From positions 1,886,501-1,950,500 of the forward strand of contig RCSZ01000005.1 in NCBI GenBank assembly GCA_014898425.1: a stretch of DNA of 64,000 nucleotides, in the 5' to 3' direction. The translations under genes were made by a program, and so were the position numbers. The notes beneath the pieces were generated by a model. The model did not search any database, was not told the origin of the DNA, and was given only the letters and a program-made list of their open reading frames with translations. Positions 1 through 11,134 of this stretch are shown here, in pieces. Origin of the DNA: Botryotinia globosa. Lineage: Eukaryota; Ascomycota; Leotiomycetes; Helotiales; Sclerotiniaceae. Within the stretch, counting starts at the first letter, position 1. Each line of letters starts with the position of its first letter.

Positions 1-349
1 TCAACCTATCGCACATAATCAACTCGTCCAAGGAAAACTTGCAGATATGTATACAAAGCTACAAGCTTCGAGAGCTTATACATATGATACAGCAAGGACT
101 GTCGATGAAACAGGCAATATTAGGACACAAGACTGTGCTGGAGCTATTATGTATGCTGCTGAGCGAGCCACGGAAGTCTCATTAGATTGTATACAATTGT
201 TGGGTGGCATGGGTTATGTTGAAGAAATGCCTGCTTCGAGATTACTGCGTGATGCAAAGCTCTATGAAATTGGTGCCGGAACTACCGAAGTCAGAAAAGT
301 GGTGATAGGAAGAGCTTTCAACAAAGAATATAGTGGATTTAGTGCCTAG
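1..349 (+). CDS. ivdA: Isovaleryl-CoA dehydrogenase, C-terminal part (5' end outside window)
   Basis: This is the final exon segment of a mitochondrial FAD-dependent acyl-CoA dehydrogenase. The reading frame is already open at base 2 and runs to the TAG at 347-349, giving about 115 residues. It carries the family's C-terminal helical domain with the LLGGMGY motif and ends with an [10 protein letters not shown] segment. At the position where medium-chain acyl-CoA dehydrogenases carry their catalytic Glu, the IGAGT motif has Ala. This is characteristic of isovaleryl-CoA dehydrogenases, whose base lies elsewhere in the chain (family knowledge). The enzyme oxidises isovaleryl-CoA to 3-methylcrotonyl-CoA in leucine breakdown. 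The next enzyme's alpha subunit lies 12 kb downstream on the same strand. The gene converges with the dehydrogenase on the minus strand that ends at 622. Confidence 0.9.
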   Translation, partial: QPIAHNQLVQGKLADMYTKLQASRAYTYDTARTVDETGNIRTQDCAGAIMYAAERATEVSLDCIQLLGGMGYVEEMPASRLLRDAKLYEIGAGTTEVRKVVIGRAFNKEYSGFSA

Positions 350-621
350 AAAGGGGGTGTGTTTGTTAGATAGAGCATAGCGATGGGCTTCGTGTCACAT
401 GTAGTATACCGCAGCAATGATTCGAGTTCTTTTTTCTTCATTAGGTAATCAATCCCACGTGAATCTGATCGATGCGAAACCTTGTCTAGTACTGTACAGT
501 AACAGGAGCCAGCTGTTGAAGCCAGTCTCAATTTCCACAAATGCAACATTCTCAATTCACTTACTCTATTCCATCGTCGCCATCTTCATTCTCTATCCTA
601 AAACCTTGAAATCACAAACTT

Positions 622-1953
622 TCACATCCCCATCTTCCCCTCCCTCAATTTCTGATAAATCTCCTCCTTATACCCCTCCAAATTCCCAATCATATAGCCC
701 GGTTCAAACGTCGGCCCTTCATCCTACATGCACACACATCAGTTTCAATCTGCTCATACACACATACCTACATCACAATCTCTCCGCACTCCTTCCTGCC
801 ACCCCTCCACATCCCAAAACAAAACACGAATAGAAATTGTACTAACCCCAATCATCTTCACAACCCTAGTCCCACACCCACTAACTTCTAAAATCGTCCC
901 GCCGACATATTCGTTACGAGTCAGTAGTCCCAACATCGCTTCTGCGACTGTTTCGGCAGGAATCCATTTTTGATCAGAGGTTAACATGGCCATTTTGTCG
1001 GGTTGATGGGACCAGATTGGTGTCTTTGAAAGTCAGTAAAGTCTAGTCATCTGCATCTGCATCTGCATCTCCATCTCCATTCAAAAACGCCCTCTCCTCC
1101 CTTCCCAAACAAACCACAAAGGAAAAGAAAAAGAAATCTCACCTGCACAAGCGCCGGCGCAATAGCCGTGACCCTAATCCCCAACTCCTCCAAGCCCGCC
1201 ACACTCCTCACAAACCCCGTAATCGCAAACTTGCTCGCGTGATACAGTGGAGTTTCCATAACTCCTATTTGGCCTGCTACGCTCCCCACACAGATGACTC
1301 TTCCGCTTCTTTTGGACGAAGTCCAATACTCGACGCCCATTTGCGTGAGTCGGATTGGGTGCGTGATGTTTACGTTGAGGGTGTGGAAGGAGCCGGGGAA
1401 AGGGTTGATTTTGGGAGATGTGGTGTTTGGCTGTTTTTCTTCGAGGGATTGCTCCAGAGGGGGAGGGAGGCGTAGATGGTGGGTATCTTGAGAGAGGAGA
1501 GTTCCGGGGGGGTTGTAGAAGTTGGAGAAGAGGGGATCGAAGAGGCCGGCGCCCGGGACGAGGATGTCTATTCCTGCTGGGAAATGGGAGAGAGTGAATT
1601 CGAAGAGGGAGGTGAGTGCAGGCCAAGATGTGACATCGGTGGAGTGATACAGACATTGTGGGGGTGTGGGGGTAGCAGGGGATGAGGAATCCGGGGAAGT
1701 GGAGGTGTAGGTGGTGAGGAGTTGGGCTGCGGCGGGTTGGAGAGAGAGGTCGGCTATAACCACATTGCAACCTTTTGAGAGGAGGAGAGTCGCGAAGGTG
1801 AGATTTATACCTGGAGATAGTATGTGAGAGGGTGGAGATAGGGTGGAGGTTGAGAGAAAGGAGAGTACCTGAGCCCGCGCCGGTGACGATGGCTACTTTT
1901 CCCTTCACTTCAAGGTCCATCTTAAGATTCATCTTGAACAGAGAGTCTAACAA
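622..1953 (-). CDS. Short-chain dehydrogenase/reductase, 15-hydroxyprostaglandin dehydrogenase-like
   Basis: Four exons on the minus strand: 1953-1869, 1810-1143, 1023-847 and 723-622, with phases checking to 343 residues. The N-terminus has the nucleotide-binding motif TGAGSG, split by intron 1. A central VPGAG stands where classical family members have NNAG, a catalytic Ser-containing strand reads VGSVAGQ, and the active-site YHASK (Y-x3-K) follows. After that comes the APALVQTPIW segment across intron 2. The Rossmann fold and these residues mark a classical NAD(P)-dependent SDR. The fungal relatives I recall are annotated loosely as 15-hydroxyprostaglandin dehydrogenase-like, and the substrate is unknown. 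The segment between TGAGSG and the active site is longer than usual and Pro/Ser-rich. Starts at 1932 or 1920 (also Met) would trim only a few residues. The last intron (846-724) is the least certain junction, chosen because the GPTFEPGY C-terminal segment fits the family. Confidence 0.82.
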
Positions 1954-2531
1954 GCTATAAGATATCGACGATTTACTGGAGTGTTATCTACCAAAGTAGA
2001 ATATATAAGAGACAATAAGACACCAAGATACTGAAGAAGGTGCAGTTGAAAGTGTAGGATGACCATACATATATAAGGGGTTCCTTGTGTGTCCGTACAC
2101 AATCTATTCACACTTGCTAAACTGGGCATATTTCGCGGCGCCATCTGCGCATGATTGTACAGGGACGGGATCTCTTAGCTGAATCTTTACTTTTTCTTCA
2201 GTCCAACCGCAACTTGTCACATGTACGATTGGATACGACCCACTCGGAGAACAATACCACATCATAAGCCATGAGTCGTACAGTAATAAGCAACTGTCCT
2301 TAGACGACATATTGATTAGCTGAACCACTCACATCTCATCACAATTTGCAATCAGCTTACAGAGTCCAAGTTGAGAATATTTCAATGCCATTAACTAACG
2401 TAGCCGTGAAGTAGGGTATAGAATCAATATGCCTCTAGGCGCCGTGTAGCCATTCGAAACCCATGATATACATACAAACTCCACCCCCAAAACCAATAAT
2501 ATAAAACCCACATTCATTAACCCGCCAGATT
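1954..2531. other. Intergenic region with a weak cysteine-containing ORF
   Basis: This stretch lies upstream of the SDR gene and downstream of the PHD-finger gene, both on the minus strand. It holds a 74-codon minus-strand frame (2328-2104) that begins with GTG, not ATG, and encodes five spaced Cys. A good intron signal (GTAAG, GCTAAT branch, AAG) lies just upstream at about 2369-2308, but I could not join it to an in-frame ATG exon. Nothing else is recognisable here. Confidence 0.4.
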
Positions 2532-4646
2532 TCATGCATACTCCTTTTGCCATTTGACTAATTGCCTAGTAAGAATGTCCATCATTTCCAGACACGTTAA
2601 ATCCTTAAATTCCTTTGGTGTTTCACTTTCGCCTCGAGCCACCTGTTTCCCATTTGCGCCATTAAGTTGTATCATAGGAAGAGTTTCTTCGACCAGTCCC
2701 CGAATAGATTTCTCCGCTCCACTGCCACTTGGAAGTATTGACGGATCTGCAGCCAATTCGATTTGAGTTCGTGATATGAAATCGAGGATGTTTGTAGCAC
2801 GTTTCCTCATCTCGGCCATACTAATTTTGCTTCCTACGCTGGTCTTTGCCTTGCTAGTCTTGCTCTCATTATGTGAAGCTCTGCTAGTCGATGTCTGTAC
2901 GTTATCGTCCGTACGTGGAATATCTCTAGATTGAGATCGATTGGGAGATTGAGCGTTGTTATCGTCCTTTTCCCTAGTGTATTGATTCTTGCCCGATTTA
3001 CCCTTTCGAGGATTGGGAGGTCTGCCACCCTTCTTATGCGAAACTGGAGGTAGAACTGGAGGAGGTGTATCTGGCGCTATGGTTTGTGACACTGGGGGCG
3101 GATCTGGAGGTTGTGCCAATACCTCAGGGTTCTTGCTTGGAGGCTTTATCGCCGGCGGGGTCTCTTCAATAGGCTCTGAATCTAGGCGACTGTGAGATGT
3201 TGCTGCATCATAATGTATTGGAGTGTACTGACCTTCAATTCTTCGCCGTTCAGCTCGACCTTTTCTTTTATTTGCGGCTTCCAGCCTCGACCTTTCTCGT
3301 TCTTCCCTCAATTCCTTTTCTCTATGGTTTTTAGCTGCTGCTCCCCTTATCTTTTTAGCTGCTCCAAAGCGACCATTTCCCACGATTGTGCTGTCCTCAG
3401 ATTCTGCTTGAGAGTGGGGTGCCTCTTGTGGTTTCTCATCGTCTTCAGGAGTGGGAGAAGCCGAGTCCGTCCGTTGCCTTTTGGGTCCATCGTGTTTGCT
3501 ACTAAGAGTAATTAGAATAATTTGGGCTAGTAGAATGACATTTCCTTACTCTTCGCTGTCACTCCGGCTTCTTTTTGCTTTGCGACTCCGGCCATCAATA
3601 CTTTCTGGGATATCTGCGACGCTAGCTGCTATGGCTTTTCGAAGTGCTTCTTCTTCAGCAGCTTCAAAATACGCAGCATCTCTACTATTCATTGTTGAGC
3701 GCCTCTTTGTGCTTGCAGAGCTGGAGCTGGGTCGACCATTCTTACCACCCTTCGGTGATCTTGTACCGTCTTTTGAAAATGAAGCCGCTCGAGAGGTTGT
3801 TCTGGAGAGATTCGGGTGAAGGGGTAGGTATAAAGAGTAGCGTTGTCTGCGATCCATTATGTCAGAATTATCATCGATTTTTTCTTGGGTTGGAAATTAT
3901 TTGGTCAAGGTTCTTGCGCAATTAAGAAATCAATCTTGTGAGACTTCGATCTGCGCCACGGTCTCGCGTGGATGCTGACAATTCGAGTGAATCTCTTGAA
4001 TGGGGGTATATGTGATTGATGCGAAAAAAAGGACTCACCCGTTTGACGCCGAACGAATTCTGTGAAGTTCTTTACGACATTGTTCGCAGAAGTATTCTTC
4101 GGGACTCGTGTCTTCGTTCACAATTCCAACGCATCCGCCGTGTTGCCAGACTTTGCAAACGTCGCATTGCAAGAAAAATCCAGCCAAATCTTCTGTAAAA
4201 TCCGCTGCTGTTATGACTGGCTCCTCAATTCCATCTTTTATATTATTCTTGTTATCGTCGTCCTCGAGTTGTGGCGGTCCGGGATATTCATCGTATCCGC
4301 AGATGCATCGAACAGCTTCATCGTCATCGCCTCCCTCGTCTACACCAATGACTATGTCTTCATCAACTAATTGACCTTTTTGTATCTTATCACCTCCATC
4401 AACTCGACCTCGCTTTCGACGTGTGGAGGAACTATCTTCGGCCGTGATTGTGTCGTCAGGAGAGTCCGAGGAAAGTGAGGCGGCTGGAGTCGACTTTCGT
4501 GGCGATTCGACTTTATTATTTGAGCGAGTAGATCTCTCAGCGCGACTAGAAGAATTCGAGGAAGCTGAAGAATGATGTGAATTAGTTTGAGAAGGTTGAC
4601 TGCCTCGAGCAGCCCTGGACGAACGCCTAGTAGTGTCCATTCCCAA
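2532..4646 (-). CDS. cti6: PHD-finger protein, Cti6-like subunit of the Rpd3L histone deacetylase complex
   Basis: Three exons, 4646-4039, 3846-3550 and 3501-2532, join in phase to 624 residues. After a Ser/Arg-rich low-complexity N-terminus, a PHD finger starts around residue 112 with CICGYDE. It continues through QCDVCKVWQHGGCVG and closes with YFCEQC, giving the Cys4-His-Cys3 ligand pattern. Immediately after it comes NGQRYSLYLP, the short segment that follows the PHD finger in fungal Cti6 proteins, created exactly across intron 1. The rest is basic, Pro/Ser-rich, and ends in a helical segment (EMMDILTRQLVKWQKEY). In yeast, Cti6 binds methylated H3K4 and links Rpd3L to its targets (established knowledge). 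The nuclear role here is inferred. The first Met is MGM; the second is two codons in. The large last exon has no introns that keep frame. Confidence 0.85.
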
Positions 4647-5552
4647 TGATTATAATAGTACAAAGGTAATATTGAATTTGAGAATCCGTATGTGCGAAAT
4701 AGATTAAAATTCTGGTAAATCTCGAGCGTGTAGGTAATGTGTAATTTGTGAATTGAGATCGTAATTGAAATCCTCCTCCTACTTCGATGAGAAGCTTTTA
4801 ATTCCAGTCTCCCCAAGCCACAACCAAGAGTAAAACGAAAAGAGAAGGAAGGCAAGTTAAGTTTTGGAAAACGATTGAGTATCGATTAGAGCTTAGAGAA
4901 CCAAATTGGAACCCGAAGATATGCGATCTGATAAATAGGAAGGTGGATAAAGTTTCCTGGTGTAATCATGACTGCGGGTGTGAAGAGAGTGAGGAGTGAG
5001 GAAGAGCGAAAGGAAATAATTTACTAAATTCAAAGCTGCCCTGCCCTTTCGTCCCCGCCAAATTCCCTAGTGAGTAGGTAAGTGAGTAGGTAAGTAGGCA
5101 TAAGTAGGCATAGGCCAAATTCCGCCGGAAAATGAAATGTGAAGAGTGAAGGGAAACTTTGGAGTGACTAATGGAATAATATTAACCAATGAGAATATTA
5201 CTTTCATATTTCCTTGTTAATAATTAATTTTTTTTCTTTTATATAGAAAGTTGTGTGAACCAATGATAACTTACATGGACCTACCACATCATCCACAAAA
5301 TGACCAGCCACTGGTGCAGGTGAGCACAATACCTAGGTAGTGGAGGTACCTAGGTACTTATTATAGGTATTAGTAGGTACAATTGCCTCATATCGGCGAC
5401 TGTACGATTTATACTTTTGATAGACGCGGTCGTCTGGGTGTTCACTGTTCAGCCTGGAGGTGGTTGAAGAAAGTGAGGGTTAGGTTAGGTTAGGTATGGG
5501 AAATATTTCCGAAAGGGGTTCTGTTTCTGCCATCAATTGATTGAAATTGAAA

Positions 5553-5599
5553 GACGCTCCGCTGGCCCTCTGGGAGCCACTGCCGTGGAGGCAGACTAT
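5553..5599 (+). repeat. Dispersed 47 bp repeat, copy A
   Basis: A GC-rich 47 bp block beginning GACGCTCC and ending CAGACTAT. It recurs in inverted orientation at 34050-34096 with a single C/T difference. It sits in otherwise AT-rich intergenic DNA, and a further GC-rich stretch (CGAGCGCAGCGAGC...) follows at about 5657. It probably derives from a transposable element, but no coding capacity is visible. Confidence 0.75.
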
Positions 5600-5779
5600 G
5601 TACAGTACCTAGGTAGTAAGTATATGGAAGGGAAAGAAAGATAGATAGATACCTTCGAGCGCAGCGAGCTATGGGGGTTTGGGGGCTTGCCCTCATCAAT
5701 AAATCAACAAATCATTACATCAATACATCAACAAATAGTAATAAGTATACAAGTACCTGAGTATATTATATAATACACA

Positions 5780-5840
5780 TATATTATATATACTATATAT
5801 ACTATATATACTATATATACTATATATACTATATATACTC
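5780..5840. repeat. 10-bp tandem repeat (TATATACTAT)
   Basis: About six near-perfect copies of the 10-base unit TATATACTAT, inside a longer stretch of TA-rich sequence. It has no coding meaning. Confidence 0.85.
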
Positions 5841-7374
5841 GTAAACAAGGTGACGGGCAATCTAGTAATAATTGAATTTTTTCTATCGATATACTTATCA
5901 CAAGCGAAGTACTTACATAATGGGTACCTAGATCGACAGAGTCATACAACTCCAGTATCTATGAGCTAATTCATAATAGCTGGAGGTGGTAGATATATAT
6001 GCTACCTATCTAGGTAGGTATCCTAGATAGGTATGCACATTAATAATATGTGATCTAGATGACATCAATCAAAAAGTCGTTCAGCAGTGCTAGTACAGTA
6101 TATCTACAGCGTGCATAAGTACCTAGAGAGTAGGTGATACCATATAGTATTTTTAGCATCTAATAAGTAGACATAGTTTCTATAAAGTATGAGTAGTATC
6201 GAGATACTAGGTATATAGGTATATAGGTATATAGGTATATAGGTAGGTGGATAGATATAGATAGATATATGATTAATACACCTACCAAGATGCTGCTGTA
6301 CCAATTAAATCTTCCATGAAGCATTGCGGCCATCCAGGTACCAGCATTAATCTCTTCCCCTTCACTTTCCCACATTCATCAACGTGATTTCTAAATCATT
6401 TGGTACTTGGATCGATCCACACCTTCCCTATTCAAGTTTAGCCATCTAATCTTAGCCAAAGCACTTGGAGGGCATCAACATCTTCGGTTCAATGAACGTA
6501 ACCAATTTGTTAGAAAGGAAACGACTAATAATTAAGGTCCACCAGGTCTTTATTGACAAAATAATTTCCATCTCGCCCCCAAGGTCACTTAATACCCAGT
6601 GAATCTAATCTTCGAAATTCACTCTTCCCTCCTCCGATTTTGAATATTCATTGTTCGTACCATCACTCGCTTTTTCAAGAGGGTTATTATATATTGGATA
6701 AGCTGGAGGGAGATAAACACAGACTCTCATACTATTCTGTTGTCCGTGGGGTTCAAAGTCGTCAATCAATCTTCCTAGGGCTTCCCCCTCTCTCGAAATC
6801 ATTGCTGAGTATTCGCAATTAAAACATTCAAAGTATGCAACTCTATACGGATTTCTTCCTCAGACATTAAAAAAAAGGGGGGCAAAATCATGTTCAGTCT
6901 CTTGAGATGGTTGGCATATCAGGGTTTTGGTTTGGGAATAGGGATGACAAATTACATGTCATTACTTCCCTATTCTGTATGCGAGAGTTCTGGCTGATGT
7001 GTTTGTTATTTATTGTAGGAAAGGAAAGCTCAAGGAAAATCAACCAAAAGTTAATTCTGTCCCTCAAATCGAAGAGAACAAATACATTTCTGCCGTACGC
7101 GAACCTTCAGAAGAGCGCAAATTTAGTCTTGGAGGTAGTTGGCATGTCATGTCCTCTTTCTCGGTGATGAACACAAGTATGAAATTCTCATAGCGTGGCA
7201 CCTCTCATTATTGATTCCGCCACTTTTAACTACCAATTTGGCAGCGGCAAACAACCACAAATTCTTTTTGTGACAACAGGAATCATGGTGGGCTTTGTCT
7301 CATGTATATTACATTGGCTGATCTCTGTATTTGAATGCTTGTTAGGCTACTCCCCGTCCGAATCATCACGAGCT

Positions 7375-9054
7375 ATGTCTCCAGAAGTTGTATCGCCGGC
7401 ACATCCAGAACGTCCCATCAGACCTCTGCCCAAAAGAAGTCTCCGTGAACGTCTTTCTCCTAATGTCGCCGAATCGATCAAATACCCGCCCGCACCTAAA
7501 ACTCAAACTCCCTTATTCTACTATCCATATACTGTCCGAGACGAGGTTGCGGCAAGCACTATGGTAGAGGCTTCACATCCAAGTGAGCGTCCGCAGGTAG
7601 ACAATGTCGATCAAAATTATATCCCGCGGCGGAATGGAGAGGATCCAGAAAGTGAAGAGGAGGAGGTTTTCCGTTCTACGCGACTCTACCCAAGACAGTC
7701 AGTTGATAACTCTGGTCGTTCCTACCGCTATGTCCAAAAGCCCGACTCGAAACATCCAAATCCCCACCCTCCTGGCTCAACTGCTTCTTCTGCAGATGGT
7801 TATGACTCATTCGAGAATACAAATAATAAGAAGAAGCGCAAGATTCCTACACCCGGAGACTCAAATATCAATGGAGTTCATCTCTCCAACGATTTAGCAG
7901 GAATGGGAATATCTGGTCAAGATGAGGAGGATGTCAATGGTGCAGGATACTATCATGCCGGTGGCTCGGTATCTCAAGGTTTGTCGGGTCCTGGAAGAGG
8001 TAGATATGGCCGAAATCGCAATGGTAGAAGTCCCTTGAGAGCTCTATCTGACGTTTCGGGTAACTGGGGCAATGGCCGCAATTCAAAACAACGACAACCC
8101 CAGTGGCCCACACCTAGTAAGTTTTTCTTTCCCCTCTCCAGAATTCAGACTGTGCTAAAAAAAATTACTGATGACGATTGCAAAGACGAAAATGCAGGGA
8201 TCATCTCAACTGCAATTGCAAACGCCGAGAAAGAACCTCCAATAACTCCATCGAGGGGTCGAGAGAATATTAGTTTGTTGCAACAACAGGCATCGAAGAA
8301 ACCAACCCCCACTTCTACTCAATTCACTTTTACTTGTGATTCTCAAGTACCGGCACCAGGACCTTGGCCTGGATCAACAAATACAAATATGCATCAAAGT
8401 CCTGCTGCGAGGTCAATGATGACACATGGAACACAGATGGGCTCGAACATGCAGACAAAACCCCAACAATCGGCGCATGCGCAGAAGCAAAGTGTGCCTC
8501 AAACGGCACCCCCAAAAAGAACCCGACGTCGAGCGAGCAAAGAATACCAAATTGCCGCTCGCCAGCGTCGTCAACAACAAGAATATCAGAACATAACGCA
8601 TCCTCCTAATCCTGAAGATATTTGGATTTGCGAGTTTTGCGAATATGAGAGTATCTTTGGCGAATTACCCATGGCATTGATTAGGCAGTATGAAAGAAAG
8701 GACAGGCGTATTAGGAAGCAAGAAGCAGAGAGGAAAAGATTACTGGAGAAGGCAAAGACGAAAGGACGAAAGGGAAAAAAGGGTAGCAAGGCTGCAGCAA
8801 AGTCAATTCCACAGGATCGCCAAAATCAACATCAAAACTCTCAGCAAGGTAATCCAGCAGATCAAAACCACAGTCAAGGAACTCAAAGTGAAGATTATCC
8901 AGACGATGAGTATGATCATGAGTACGCGCAAGATCAACCCACCTCTCCCACGACTTCTTCATCTCTTCGTCCAACTGAGGTCTTACAGACTGATCAAGGC
9001 AGGCGCATCGATGGAAACGCCGGAAGAAGTAGTGATGGTCGAATTGTGACCTGA
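7375..9054 (+). CDS. Conserved fungal basic protein of unknown function (start uncertain)
   Basis: From the ATG at 7375 (MSPEVV) the frame runs to TGA at 9052-9054. A 69-nt in-frame intron at 8117-8185 (GTAAGT, TTACTGATG branch, CAAAG) is very probable, giving 536 residues. The frame is open further upstream to 7195 without an ATG at its head. An ATG at 7285, or a spliced upstream exon, could extend the N-terminus, and a possible 42-nt intron (GTATAT to TTAG) ends just before 7345. The protein is Pro/Ser/Gln-rich and disordered. A conserved-looking block near the C-terminus reads WICEFCEYESIFG, then a basic helical stretch rich in Arg, Lys and Glu, then KGRKGKKGSK. The CEFC pair suggests a small metal-binding element. 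I do not recognise a named family, although similar C-terminal blocks occur in other Pezizomycotina as far as I recall. It could be nuclear given the Lys/Arg clusters. Confidence 0.72.
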   Translation: MSPEVVSPAHPERPIRPLPKRSLRERLSPNVAESIKYPPAPKTQTPLFYYPYTVRDEVAASTMVEASHPSERPQVDNVDQNYIPRRNGEDPESEEEEVFRSTRLYPRQSVDNSGRSYRYVQKPDSKHPNPHPPGSTASSADGYDSFENTNNKKKRKIPTPGDSNINGVHLSNDLAGMGISGQDEEDVNGAGYYHAGGSVSQGLSGPGRGRYGRNRNGRSPLRALSDVSGNWGNGRNSKQRQPQWPTPSKFFFPLSRIQTVLKKITDDDCKDENAGIISTAIANAEKEPPITPSRGRENISLLQQQASKKPTPTSTQFTFTCDSQVPAPGPWPGSTNTNMHQSPAARSMMTHGTQMGSNMQTKPQQSAHAQKQSVPQTAPPKRTRRRASKEYQIAARQRRQQQEYQNITHPPNPEDIWICEFCEYESIFGELPMALIRQYERKDRRIRKQEAERKRLLEKAKTKGRKGKKGSKAAAKSIPQDRQNQHQNSQQGNPADQNHSQGTQSEDYPDDEYDHEYAQDQPTSPTTSSSLRPTEVLQTDQGRRIDGNAGRSSDGRIVT

Positions 9055-9985
9055 TGACGGTTTACATGGGATTCCATCTACACGACCATCATTCTACCCC
9101 TAATCAGTCCGAATCATTCACTATTTTACATAATGATATCCCCCATGTCTTCTTTGCGCGGCCTGGTGTGAGGCAAAGCCAAAATCCTCATCTTCTCTTT
9201 TACGTCAGCATAAACATTCAACTTCAAATAAAACGCTCCATCAGCGATCCTTACGAATTAGCATTAAGCATCAGATACCTTCGAGTGCTTCGTCTTCATT
9301 GCATCACTCCTCTCCAGCGAAAGATTTCAAGGGATGGACCAATGGGTGGAAGAGGCAGACAAGATGTTATTAATCAACATACCACAGTTTTAGAACTTGG
9401 TTTATTGTACATGCACAGTATAGCTAGACCTGGGTTGATAATATATCTCTCCCTCCCAACTTTTCATCTCACTGAAATTCTACATTGTTCTGAGAGCGAG
9501 TGCTAGTGCTAGTGATATAACAGATGAGTGATTTTATTCTTTTAGTATCAGCAATCGATGTATTGTTGATTCTCGTGTCTCCTTTTCAAGTACTAGAAAA
9601 ATAATAATAATTCTCTCCATTGAACACTTTTTCTGTTCATCGTTATGTGTTCTTTGACAGATGATGTCAATATATCCCCGCTTAACAGGGGTCGCTTGGG
9701 CATGGAGTCAGCCTTGGGACGCTAAGCCTTGTACAGATGGTGGCTGTGTTCTCATAGTAGCATGCTACTGGTAGGTAGGCAACAACTTCCTGGATGACTT
9801 GATTACAGCCATCACAAAAATGTGTTGTAGCCTTATGGAAAGCTTAAGAATTCTCTAATTTCTTCATCTACTTCGATTCTAACCTTTACCATCCTTCCCT
9901 TCTTGACCTCTATTTATAAAAGGCGCCTCTCTTTACTAGCAGTAAATAATATATCGTACATGCAAATATCACAACTTAACTCAGA
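9055..9985. other. Intergenic region; 3' flank of the preceding gene and promoter of the oxygenase gene
   Basis: No convincing gene is present. A 150-codon frame starts at 9054, overlapping the preceding stop by one base. Its composition does not look like protein, and it is most likely 3' untranslated sequence. Confidence 0.6.
9915..9920 (+). promoter_or_regulatory. Probable TATA box of the 2OG-Fe(II) oxygenase gene
   Basis: TATAAA within TATTTATAAAAGG lies 66 bases upstream of the start codon at 9986. That spacing allows a short 5' leader. It is inferred from position and sequence only. Confidence 0.45.
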
Positions 9986-11134
9986 ATGTCTTTTCTCTCT
10001 GAATTAAAAGGCACAGCCTCGCGCCTTACAGGCTCTTTCCAAAATAATAACCCGAAAGAAGAAACGATCAAGGAACGGAAAGCGAAAAGTGGAAGTGGGA
10101 GAAGAGGTTACGACGTGGTCAAGACAAATTATACATCTCTTCCGGTTGAGATACCGGAAGATTTTTTGCAACCGCTGGAGAATCCGGAGGAAATTATTAC
10201 GGTTCAGAGAATTGAGTTTGGAAAGACGGTGTTGAGCGAGTATAGGGGTGCGTATGCCGTTGTGTTAGACGGGGTGTTGAGTAGAAAGGAGTGTGGGGAG
10301 TTGATTAGGTTGGCGGAGATGAGTAAGGGGGGGCATGGGAATTTGGTGAGTGGCGGGAGTGGTGATGGCGACGGGGGTGAGAATAAAAATAAAATTGAAC
10401 TCAAAGCACCAGAAAACAATGGATGGACTCCCGCAATGGTAAATGCAGGTGTGGGATATGAATTCCTCTCTACAGAATATAGGAATTCAGATCGAATTAT
10501 CTGGGATGAGAAGGAGGTGGTGTCACGTCTCTGGAAGAGAGTTCTGCAAGGAAAGGGTATCAAAGAAGATATAGAGGTACTTAAGGAGAAGAGATGGGAA
10601 GGATTGGCTAGTTTGGGACTTCGGAGTGGTGAGAGATGGGTGAGCACTGAACAGGGAATCAATGAGCGTATGAGATTTTTAAGATATGGCGCTGGACAGT
10701 ACTTCAGAGGTTTGTTTCCTTGTTTGTTCAAAGAAAATGCCCTTTTGTCCTGGAGATCGAAAATCACCGCCTAACATTAAATAGAACATGTCGATGGCGC
10801 CTACGGAAATCCAGATGGTAGCGAACGTTCTTTCTTTACAATTCATCTCTACCTCAATGATTCAGCGCAAGAACTCGAGAAAGATCCTAATACGCCTAAA
10901 TTCCCAGAAGATTCGGAGATGCTCAGGGGAGGGGCTACGATATTTCATTCGAGGGATATGAAGGAGAGATTGGATGTTGATCCGAAAGTGGGGAGGGTGT
11001 TGATTTTTCAACATAGGAGGTTGTTGCATAGCGGAGATGATGTGGTGAGTGGCATTAAGTATACGATGAGGAGTGACTTGATGTTTAGATTTGAGGACGG
11101 GTTGGAGGGGGAGGATGATGTGGTTTTCGGATAG
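9986..11134 (+). CDS. 2-oxoglutarate/Fe(II) dioxygenase, prolyl 4-hydroxylase-like
   Basis: Two exons, 9986-10709 and 10785-11134, joined across a 75-nt intron, give 357 residues. The C-terminal half is a prolyl-4-hydroxylase-type double-stranded beta-helix. The first two iron ligands, His and Asp, come in EHVDGAY, right after the intron. The distal His lies in HRRLLHSGDDV, and the 2-oxoglutarate-binding basic residue should be the Lys of GIKYTMRSDLMF. A middle segment with Gly/Asp runs and an ERMRFLRYGAGQYF stretch precedes the catalytic core, as in other fungal members. There is no signal peptide (MSFLSELKG), so a cytosolic or nuclear site is more likely than the ER. The substrate is unknown. 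The start is the first ATG, with a TATA box close upstream. Confidence 0.87.

Larger units (their letters stand above)
4647..7374. other. Long intergenic region with microsatellites and a dispersed repeat copy
   Basis: About 2.7 kb between the divergent PHD-finger gene and the next plus-strand gene. It holds repeated ACCTAGGTAGGT-type short motifs (around 5330-5370 and 5990-6020), a 10-bp tandem repeat at about 5790-5840, GTATATAG repeats near 6208-6245, and one copy of a 47 bp repeat (5553-5599). Open frames here are short and low in complexity. The last few hundred bases probably include the 5' leader of the following gene, perhaps with an intron. Confidence 0.6.

Noticed and set aside
417..833. 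138-codon plus-strand frame rich in Ser/Pro
   Set aside because: It lies antisense to the last exons and introns of the short-chain dehydrogenase and is a shadow frame.
3196..3238. Possible intron inside the last exon of the PHD-finger gene
   Set aside because: It has GT and AG ends but is 43 nt, and its removal brings an immediate stop.
9054..9506. 150-codon plus-strand frame directly after the conserved basic protein gene
   Set aside because: It overlaps the preceding stop by one base, its composition is unlike protein, and the position fits a 3' untranslated region.
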